Source: Scytonematopsis contorta HA4267-MV1 (GTDB lineage Bacteria; Cyanobacteriota; Cyanobacteriia; Cyanobacteriales; Nostocaceae). From it: DNA of 64,000 bases. The translations under genes were made by a program, and so were the position numbers. The stretch covers positions 1-64,000 of the forward strand of contig JAHHIC010000067.1 of NCBI GenBank assembly GCA_019359035.1, given 5' to 3'. Each line of letters starts with the position of its first letter. Within the stretch, counting starts at the first letter, position 1. The notes beneath the pieces were generated by a model. That model was not told the origin of the DNA and searched no databases. It worked only from the letters and a program-made list of their open reading frames with translations. Shown here piece by piece: positions 57,729 through 64,000 of this stretch.

Positions 57729-57956
57729 AAACTTATTAAACAATTCGCAATACCCTACGGGAAGACCAGAGGTCTACGCAATTAATACCCCATGCTTGTA
57801 ATCAAGTTGGTCAACGGTTGCTAAAATTCCAGAGACTTACTTATTTGTAATGTTCTCACGCTTTGCATTGAGGCAGACAAAAAGACTATGCAAAATGAGC
57901 ACTAGCAGGTAAATCTCTGGAATAATCTCTGGAATAAATTTTAGGTAGCCTGTAGA

Positions 57957-58057
57957 TATAAATTGAGCGCTCAACTCACACAACATGGCTACTCAGAGAG
58001 AAAAACGAGTGATAACTGGCTTATCAGTTTGAAGGAAACTACTAGCAATAATTATTG
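57957..58057. repeat. Downstream flank of precursor A, duplicated at 60742-60842
   Basis: Both precursor genes are followed by the same block beginning TATAAATTGAGCGCTCAACT (palindrome GAGCGCTC at 57965 and 60750), then TGGCTTATCA and ACTAGCAATA. The copies differ at scattered bases. The block marks the end of a duplicated peptide module and may contain its terminator. Confidence 0.75.
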
Positions 58058-58327
58058 CTATTCATCACTGTTATTGAATGGAAAACCATCGAACCCTTTA
58101 TCACCCAAACCTTCCTTGAGAGAACCTGGACCGAAAGGCATTTTTCCACCTAAACCTTTTTTAATTGCACCAGGACCAAAAGGAGGTGGGCCAAAAGGAA
58201 CAGGAGCGAAAGGAACAGCACCTAAAGCTAGAGGTCTTTTAGATTGACCACAACCACCAGCAATAAGCTCTTCTTCTTGCTCAGATAATTCAACAAATAA
58301 TTCAGATTTCATGATTTCGTGTGACAT
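58058..58327 (-). CDS. Gly/Pro-rich bacteriocin-type precursor A
   Basis: 89 residues from the ATG at 58327, preceded by AGAGG; a longer frame to 58375 is not supported. The leader MSHEIMKSELFVELSEQEEE ends LIAGG, a pattern I associate with cyanobacterial CTB-type bacteriocins. The core starts CGQSKRPLALGAVPFAP and contains repeated PFGP units (PPPFGPGAI, KMPFGPGSL) with an acidic end. One Cys, almost no Ser/Thr, so not a lanthipeptide. Export by the C39/HlyD pair encoded just upstream on the same strand is likely. Confidence 0.85.
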   Translation of the reverse strand: MSHEIMKSELFVELSEQEEELIAGGCGQSKRPLALGAVPFAPVPFGPPPFGPGAIKKGLGGKMPFGPGSLKEGLGDKGFDGFPFNNSDE

Positions 58328-58400
58328 TGTTGTAAACCTCTTGAAGTTGCGTTTATTACTGGATATTCTGGACATCCAGCTATATATATAGAATAGAAAA

Positions 58401-58455
58401 ATAAACAGCTAATGTATATCGTGTTTACTCTCTATAAATTACGTATATACACTAG
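58401..58455 (-). promoter_or_regulatory. Conserved upstream block of the precursor A gene
   Basis: AGCTAATGTATATCGTGTTT followed by CTCTCTATAAATTA lies about 75 bp upstream of the start codon. The same block stands at 61167-61213 upstream of precursor B. Shared position and sequence suggest a common promoter or operator retained after duplication. Confidence 0.5.
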
Positions 58456-58544
58456 CTTGCTCTACTCTTGACGTTAATAATTATTTTTAGTAATATTATT
58501 TCCAGAATAAGGGACTTATAAATAAAAAATCTCCAAAAATGAAT

Positions 58545-58572
58545 GTAGAGACGCGATTAATCGCGTCTCTAC
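58545..58572. repeat. 28-bp perfect palindrome (GTAGAGACGCG type)
   Basis: Perfect dyad GTAGAGACGCGATT / AATCGCGTCTCTAC, sister of the one at 10135-10162. It lies 45 bp after the stop of the gene at 58618 and may terminate it. Confidence 0.8.
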
Positions 58573-58617
58573 GTTGGTTAGTCCAAAAGTATTGCAGACT
58601 AATTTAAAACTGGATTT

Positions 58618-59118
58618 TTAGCTCTGCGGTGGAATACTAACTGGTGTATTACCATTAGGAAATCTACCGAAACCTGATGGAATATTTCTTCCATTGTGTT
58701 TTCCCCCCATACGCTCGCGTAATTGTTGTTTTTGTTCGGTGGTGAGAATCTCAGACATTTTTTGCTTTTTCGATTCCATAACTTCCTGAATTTTCTGCTT
58801 TTGCTCGTCAGATAAACTCATTGACTGCAAGACTTCTGGTGGTTTTTTACCTGCTTCAACAGCTTGTTTTAGAGTATCTCTTTGCTCTGTTGTCAGTATT
58901 TCATTAATTGAACTTTGAATCTCTTCTTGAACTTCTTTCAGTCTGTCTTTTTGCTCTTCGGTTAGGTTAAGCTCCTTAAAATCTGGTGGTCTAACTGGGA
59001 AACCTTGTCTTGCTGGAAACTGTCCTGGATTTGGTGGCAACTGTGCATGTATTGCAGATGCAGTCGTAGTAATAGCTGCTGCAACGAGAATTAATCCTGG
59101 TATAAACTTGAATTTCAT
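58618..59118 (-). CDS. Spy/CpxP-like periplasmic protein with LTxxQ motifs
   Basis: 166 residues from the ATG at 59118, which has AGGAG 6 nt upstream. A signal peptide (FIPGLILVAAAITTTASAIHA) is followed by helical segments with the LTxEQ motif three times (NLTEEQKDRL, ILTTEQRDTL, ILTTEQKQQL) and a Pro/Gly-rich tail. The family includes envelope-stress chaperones, so a role in periplasmic protein quality during export is possible. It lies between the two Gly/Pro-rich precursors. Confidence 0.85.
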   Translation of the reverse strand: MKFKFIPGLILVAAAITTTASAIHAQLPPNPGQFPARQGFPVRPPDFKELNLTEEQKDRLKEVQEEIQSSINEILTTEQRDTLKQAVEAGKKPPEVLQSMSLSDEQKQKIQEVMESKKQKMSEILTTEQKQQLRERMGGKHNGRNIPSGFGRFPNGNTPVSIPPQS

Positions 59119-59320
59119 TGAAACTCCTGAATGTTTTTGTGTAGGAACCTTTTCTTGTTTGTTCCATGTTTTCATAATATAAAACTAAAATAGAACACGC
59201 ATGGTACTGTGTCTCTAATTTCATCCGGTATCTTAGTCCTATTTACAAGCTACAAAAATAGTACTAAAGGCTCTAGCAATTATACTTAAATATAGATTTG
59301 AATTAGGGGCCCACTAATTG

Positions 59321-59355
59321 CAATTTTGAATTTTGAATTTTGAATTTTGAATTGA
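59321..59355. repeat. Heptamer tandem repeat (ATTTTGA)n
   Basis: Four consecutive ATTTTGA units upstream of the second histidine kinase gene, in an otherwise featureless 59119-59448 interval. Confidence 0.8.
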
Positions 59356-59448
59356 TGTGACTTGCCTTCTTAAGGGAGCTTTCTGTGAGTCCTGCTATAT
59401 TAAGATAAGAAAATTTAAGTACATATCCCTGAACAACTGGTAATTAGT

Positions 59449-60693
59449 ATGAATATAGCTCTGAGATTAAAAAGAAATATAAAACTTGAGCAGCATCCAC
59501 TACGTTTATTGTTATATATGGAGTGGATTCTGTTTGGCATATCCATAATCATAATGAATTTACCTCCCTCACGTCATATGGAAGCCTATAATAATATTAA
59601 TCCCACCTTATTAATTTTAAGCATTAGTATTTTTGGGGCAATGGGTTTAAGATTACCAAACGGTAATCAACTATCAAAGTTAATCTATATATTAGTGGAA
59701 TTATTATTAATTGTATTTGCAAATATTGGAGCGGGCTTTGGTATTGGTTTTGCACCGGGTTTGTTGCTGATTGTCGTAATTCGTAGTATTTTAATATTGC
59801 AATTTACTGGAAGTGTGCTAGTTGCTTGTTTCGTTTGGGTCTGTTGTGTTTTTACTATAAATGCAATCAAGATACCCCTTAAAACACCACCACCACCAGA
59901 AATGTTACAGGGAGGTAATATTAACGATATTGTCTGGATTGCCAAATTAAATTTTGTTTTGTTATTCAGCTTGGTCTTGATATTTGTTTTACTTTTAGTG
60001 AATGCATTGTTCGCAGAATTGCAAAGTCGCCAACAACTTGCTCTTGCTCACGAACGTTTACGGGAATATGCTCTTCGTATCGAAGACCAAGCAACACTTC
60101 AGGAACGTAACCGTATTGCTCGCGAAATACATGATGCTTTAGGACATTCATTAACAGCACAAAGTATTCAACTTGAAAATGCATTAGTATATTTAGAATC
60201 AAACTTAGAAAAAGCCAAAGGTTTTTTATTAGAAGCCCGACAACTTAGTGCTAATGTCTTACAAGAAGTTCGCTATTCGGTAGCAACATTACATTCTGAC
60301 CCTTTACAGGGTAAATCTTTGGATGCTGCAATTAAACTTTTAATAGTAGATTTCCAAAGTAGAATGCAAATTACTCCTGATTACTCCTTACGTGGTAACT
60401 TATCGATTCCCCATGAATTAAACGGGACGGTTTACCGCATTATTCAGGAAGCTTTGACAAATATTTCTAAGCATAGCAAGGCAACAGAGGTAAAAATTGA
60501 TATCCAAGCAACCACAGATTCATTTTGCTTGCGGGTAGAAGATAATGGTATTGGCTTTGACCCGAAAGAAAATACCACAGGATTTGGACTAAAGGGAATG
60601 CAAGAAAGAACTTCTGCCCTTGGAGGTCAATTTTATATCACTAGCAAACCTCAAGGGGGTTGTCATCTGATGGCTTTATTTCCATCTCACTAA
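59449..60693 (+). CDS. HisKA_3 sensor histidine kinase, orphan paralogue
   Basis: 414 residues, closely similar in DNA and protein to 52544-53800 but on the other strand and without a response regulator beside it. Same layout: six helices, HisKA_3 box ([20 protein letters not shown]) and HATPase ([21 protein letters not shown]). The input half is more diverged than the kinase half. It may signal to the regulator at 51855. With its sibling it brackets the exporter and peptide genes. Confidence 0.93.
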   Translation: MNIALRLKRNIKLEQHPLRLLLYMEWILFGISIIIMNLPPSRHMEAYNNINPTLLILSISIFGAMGLRLPNGNQLSKLIYILVELLLIVFANIGAGFGIGFAPGLLLIVVIRSILILQFTGSVLVACFVWVCCVFTINAIKIPLKTPPPPEMLQGGNINDIVWIAKLNFVLLFSLVLIFVLLLVNALFAELQSRQQLALAHERLREYALRIEDQATLQERNRIAREIHDALGHSLTAQSIQLENALVYLESNLEKAKGFLLEARQLSANVLQEVRYSVATLHSDPLQGKSLDAAIKLLIVDFQSRMQITPDYSLRGNLSIPHELNGTVYRIIQEALTNISKHSKATEVKIDIQATTDSFCLRVEDNGIGFDPKENTTGFGLKGMQERTSALGGQFYITSKPQGGCHLMALFPSH

Positions 60694-60842
60694 ATCAAGG
60701 TGATGACAAATTATTTGTTAAGCCAGTCTTCATAAAAATTGTATAAATTGAGCGCTCAACTTATACAATTTGGCTAATCAGCCAAAAAAATGATTAATGA
60801 TTGGCTTATCAATTCCAAGCAAATTACTAGCAATAGTTATCA

Positions 60843-61088
60843 CTAGTCATGGTCATAATCGAATGGAGAACCATCGAATCCTTTGAATCCTTCACCATCA
60901 CCAAAAGGTGTTTTCTCACCTAAAACTTTTCCAATGACACCAGGACCAACAGGAGGACGACCAATGGGACCAGGACCAATAGGAGGACGACCGAATTTTC
61001 TAGATGGACCAAAACCACCAGCAACAAGCTCTTGATCCTGTTCGGATAATTCAACAAACAATTCAGATTTTGTGATGTCGTGTGACAT
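60843..61088 (-). CDS. Gly/Pro-rich bacteriocin-type precursor B
   Basis: 81 residues; AGAGG precedes the ATG. The leader MSHDITKSELFVELSEQDQE ends LVAGG. The core starts FGPSRKFGRPPIGPGPIG and has repeated (R)PP(I/V)GPG units, then FKGFDGSPFDYDHD. Unlike precursor A it has no Cys and no Ser/Thr-rich segment. Leaders are nearly identical and cores share the Gly/Pro pattern, so the pair could act together. Confidence 0.85.
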   Translation of the reverse strand: MSHDITKSELFVELSEQDQELVAGGFGPSRKFGRPPIGPGPIGRPPVGPGVIGKVLGEKTPFGDGEGFKGFDGSPFDYDHD

Positions 61089-61465
61089 TGTTTTAAACCT
61101 CTTGAAGTGGAGCTAACATCTCAATATTTAGAATATCGAGCTATTAATATAGTAGAAAAACAAACAGCTAATGTATATCGTGTTTGCTCTCTATAAATTA
61201 GGTGTATTCACTAGGGATAATCCCTATACATTTGACTTTTCATGTTAGTGCCAGCGTGCCGTTCACGAAGTGGAGTGGAGCGGAGCGCTTAGGCATAAAT
61301 TTTTGGTAGTGCAAGCATCTTGCTTGCTACTAGAAGCGGGCAAGATGCCCGCACTACGCTTTTATTATGATTTTTGACAAATGATTTAGGATTGCTATAT
61401 TAATAAATATAGTCAAATCGTTTGAGATATTTTAAATAAATAGTTAGTATAATAGTTATAATTGA
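61089..61465. other. Intergenic: precursor B upstream region and a repeat hairpin
   Basis: Holds the conserved block at 61167-61213 (see 58401) and the hairpin at 61306-61357. No gene was seen. Confidence 0.6.
61306..61357. repeat. Long hairpin repeat (GTAGTGC...GCACTAC)
   Basis: Arms GTAGTGCAAGCATCTTGCTT and its near reverse complement ending GATGCCCGCACTAC, about 21 bp with a few G-U-type changes and a short TACTAGAA spacer. It has the look of a dispersed repeat seen in many Nostocales genomes (from memory). Confidence 0.75.
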
Positions 61466-62731
61466 CTAATCGCTACGCAAAGCTGCTATTGGGTCTAGAT
61501 TAGCAGCATTTCTTGCTGGAATTACCCCAGCAATCAGTCCCACACCACCCGACAAACCAAATGCCGAAATAATCGAAATGGAAGAAACAACAAAAGGAAA
61601 TTGAAAAGCTGTTGCAGCACCAAAAGCAATAACAATTCCTCCAACAATACCAATCGCACCACCAATACAAGAAATCACAATTGCTTCAATTAAAAATTGC
61701 TTAAGAATTGCCAATCTTGTTGCACCAACTGCTTTACGAATGCCAATTTCTCGCGTTCTTTCCACTACTGAAACTAACATAATATTAGCAATTCCAATTC
61801 CACCGACTATCAAAGAAATTGCGGCAATCGCAGTTACCATAGTAGTCAATAAACCAACGACAGTGGTTAAAGTCTTTAATATATCAGCTTGATTTGTTAC
61901 CCGAAAATCATCGGCTTCGGGAGGTTGGATATCGTGACGCGACCGCAATAAATTAGTGATTTGAAATTCTGCGGCTTTTATTTCTTCTTTCTTACCATAT
62001 TTAACATAAATTCCATTTACAGAAATCCCAAACAATGAATTATTTCCGACAATTCTTGCTGACATAGTTGTCAGGGGAATATAAACAGCGTCATCCCTAT
62101 CCATCGGACCTTGGGAACCTTTTACTTCCGTAACTCCGATGACTTCATATATTTCTCCCTGAATCCGAATTTTTGACCCAACCGGGTTAGTATTTTCGCC
62201 AAATAATTTCCTCTTCACCGTAGGAGCAATTACCGCAACTTGTGCAGAAGTATCTAATTCTTCGCGATTAAAATATCTACCTGTCTCAGGGAAAGTACTT
62301 CGAGCTTCGGGATAATTTAAATCTGTACCATATACTGTTGTGGAGGCATTTTCTCCTTCGTAAACGACTTGAGCTTTACTTTGTAAGTACGCAGAAACGA
62401 CTTTTGCCGAGGGTGCTTCGCTGGCAATTGCTTTAGCATCTTCCCAAGTTAAGGTACTAGTTGAACCTAAACCTTTGCTGACATTTCCACCTTTAGCTTC
62501 ACCGGCTAAAACTTGCAATACATCTGAACCTAAACTTTCAATTTGTTTTTCAGTTGACTTTTGCACTCCTTGTCCAATGGCAGTAATTGCAATTACGGAA
62601 GAAATACCAATTATCATCCCTAACATGGTTAACCCTGTACGTAATTTATTACTCCACAAAGATGCGGTTGCCATTGATAGTATTTCTAGGGATGAAATGG
62701 AATTATAGTGTTTATGATTATTTAATTTCAT
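61466..62731 (-). CDS. MacB-type ABC transporter permease
   Basis: 421 residues. Four transmembrane helices with a large periplasmic domain (about 50-280) after the first. Signature FtsX/MacB features: LWSNKLRTGLTMLGMIIGIS at the N-terminus, VVERTREIGIRKAVGATR in the loop, and IPARNAANLDPIAALRSD at the end. No ATPase domain is fused. The cognate ATPase is not in the window and is probably encoded beyond 64000. The adaptor gene lies 63 bp upstream. Confidence 0.93.
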   Translation of the reverse strand: MKLNNHKHYNSISSLEILSMATASLWSNKLRTGLTMLGMIIGISSVIAITAIGQGVQKSTEKQIESLGSDVLQVLAGEAKGGNVSKGLGSTSTLTWEDAKAIASEAPSAKVVSAYLQSKAQVVYEGENASTTVYGTDLNYPEARSTFPETGRYFNREELDTSAQVAVIAPTVKRKLFGENTNPVGSKIRIQGEIYEVIGVTEVKGSQGPMDRDDAVYIPLTTMSARIVGNNSLFGISVNGIYVKYGKKEEIKAAEFQITNLLRSRHDIQPPEADDFRVTNQADILKTLTTVVGLLTTMVTAIAAISLIVGGIGIANIMLVSVVERTREIGIRKAVGATRLAILKQFLIEAIVISCIGGAIGIVGGIVIAFGAATAFQFPFVVSSISIISAFGLSGGVGLIAGVIPARNAANLDPIAALRSD

Positions 62732-62794
62732 TGTCTATATATATTTTACTCTATATGTCTTACTTTTTTTAACTTGATAGTTGATACTTTTCAA

Positions 62795-64000
62795 CTAACT
62801 CTCAGGTCTTGGTGGTGAAAATAAACCTTTTGGTTGAGATTTGGATTTATTTTCTTCTGGTAAAGTTAGTAAAACTCTTTCATTTCCATTTAATCCTGAC
62901 TTAACTTCAGTCTTATTATTAGTTGTAATTCCTATTTTTATTGGAACGAAAATCGCTTGATTCTCTTTATCTAAAACATATACACCTGTTCCTCTTTGTT
63001 CGCGAACAACTGCAACTGTAGGAACTACTAAAGCATTTTCCTGCTGACCAACTGCAAATTCAACTTCTATATTCATTCCCGAACGTAAAAGATTTTTATT
63101 ATTAGAAGTAATTGCTCCTTTGACTTCAAAACTAGTCACGTTTTGTTCGACTGTAGCGTCTGCTGCAATTTGCGAAACTCTTCCTAAAAAAACTTGACTT
63201 GGATATGCATCAGTCTTAATTTTTAAAGGTTGACCGATACTCACCTTGGCTAATTTTGATTCCGAGATATTTGCAACTACTTGATTATTCGCAGTTAAAG
63301 ATAAAATTGAAGAAGAAAGACTAGAAGAACTCGAACCAGCACCAGAATTTGGAGTCACAAAAGAACCGGGGTCAGCATATTTTTTTGTTACGACTCCATC
63401 AAAGGGGGCGCGAATTACCGTATCATTAATTTGAGCGAGAATTGTTTGCAAAGAACCTCGTGCGGAATTAACTTGTGAGCGGGCTTGCTCAATGTCTTCT
63501 TTTCTTGCACCAGCTTTGATTAAATTATAAGATTGCTGTAATTGTTTGACTTTTGCCCGTGCTTGTTCAATATCTTCGCTACGGGAACCTGTTTGCTGTA
63601 ATTTTAATGCTTGTTCTGCTTCCTGAACCAGTGCTAATGCAGTGTCTCTATTTGTTTGATAGGTACTAAAATTTTGGCGAGAAATTGCACCTGCATTCAA
63701 TAATTCTTGATAGCGTTTTAAATCTGATTCTGCTTGGTTTAGTGTTGCTTTTGCTTTATTTAATCTTGCTTCTGCCTGCGCTATATCTTGAGGTCGGTTG
63801 CCTGCAATTAGTTTTTTAAGATTTGCTTGTGCTTCTTCTAGCTGTGCTTGGGATTGAGCTATATCTTCAGGACGATTTCCAGCAATTAATTTTTGTAAGT
63901 TAGCTTCTGCTGATGCAATTCCTGCTTTTGCTTGGGTAAGTTGTCCTTGTAAATTAGAATCATCCATGTAGGCAATGATTTGTCCTTTTTTAATAAAATC
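62795..64000 (-). CDS. Periplasmic adaptor (HlyD/RND-MFP) of the MacB-type exporter, N-terminus outside window
   Basis: The frame stays open to the window end (KKGQIIAYMDDSNLQGQLTQ spans the ATG at 63967), so the protein starts beyond 64000. A long coiled-coil hairpin contains repeats of AGNRPEDIAQ/AQSQAQLEEA type. It is followed by a lipoyl/beta-barrel part (VIRAPFDGVVTKKYADPGSF) and a membrane-proximal domain (VVPTVAVVREQRGTGVYVLD). It would couple the permease to an outer-membrane channel. Confidence 0.93.
   Translation of the reverse strand, partial: DFIKKGQIIAYMDDSNLQGQLTQAKAGIASAEANLQKLIAGNRPEDIAQSQAQLEEAQANLKKLIAGNRPQDIAQAEARLNKAKATLNQAESDLKRYQELLNAGAISRQNFSTYQTNRDTALALVQEAEQALKLQQTGSRSEDIEQARAKVKQLQQSYNLIKAGARKEDIEQARSQVNSARGSLQTILAQINDTVIRAPFDGVVTKKYADPGSFVTPNSGAGSSSSSLSSSILSLTANNQVVANISESKLAKVSIGQPLKIKTDAYPSQVFLGRVSQIAADATVEQNVTSFEVKGAITSNNKNLLRSGMNIEVEFAVGQQENALVVPTVAVVREQRGTGVYVLDKENQAIFVPIKIGITTNNKTEVKSGLNGNERVLLTLPEENKSKSQPKGLFSPPRPES

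Overview
The window is chromosomal DNA from a cyanobacterium, most likely a filamentous, heterocyst-forming one. Support: low GC with HIP1 octamers (GCGATCGC at 10357, 19316 and 55460), heptamer tandem repeats, an XisI homologue, a PEP-CTERM protein, filamentous-haemagglutinin/CHAT/CHASE2/DUF928/DUF1822 genes, and many small palindromic intergenic repeats. No rRNA, tRNA or CRISPR array was seen.

The dominant theme is ribosomally made, post-translationally modified peptides (RiPPs). Four or five unrelated precursor families with double-glycine-type leaders lie in one 61-kb stretch. (a) 1-686: a tandem array, cut by the window edge, of 56-residue precursors whose cores are rich in Cys, His, Lys, Pro and Tyr. 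(b) 3.7-10 kb: an AraC regulator, a class II lanthipeptide synthetase with a CCG-type zinc site, and five tandem Arg-rich precursors on the opposite strand. (c) 10.2-25.1 kb, all on the minus strand: cache/HAMP sensor, permease-like protein, MinD-like ATPase, double cNMP-binding protein, proteusin (nitrile-hydratase-leader) precursor, PoyD-like radical SAM epimerase, HlyD protein, C39-peptidase ABC exporter and a second NHLM-type ABC protein. The Arg-rich precursors follow on the same strand. The epimerase, LanM and proteusin together recall landornamide-type clusters, but no arginase is present. (d) 25.4-28.1 kb: two more AraC paralogues (one decayed) and a mersacidin-type precursor interrupted by an in-frame stop. 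(e) 52.5-61.1 kb: a second export set (C39 ABC exporter plus HlyD) with two Gly/Pro-rich precursors, flanked by two near-duplicate histidine kinases, one of them coupled to a LuxR response regulator.

28.4-44.4 kb is a surface/effector locus: two tandemly duplicated large beta-helical exoproteins, a TPR-CHAT protein, DUF928, a CHAT-CHASE2 membrane protein and, divergently, a sigma-70-like protein with a DUF1822 protein. 44.6-51.6 kb is a mixed region of small or unlinked genes: MFS transporter, glutathione S-transferase, XisI, a nucleotidyltransferase-like pair, AI-2E-family permease and an aspartic-protease-like pair with a degenerate active site. It also holds a GNAT remnant. 61.4-64 kb holds a MacB-type ABC permease and an adaptor protein that runs off the window.

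Family names come from recognising motifs in the translations; no searches were run.
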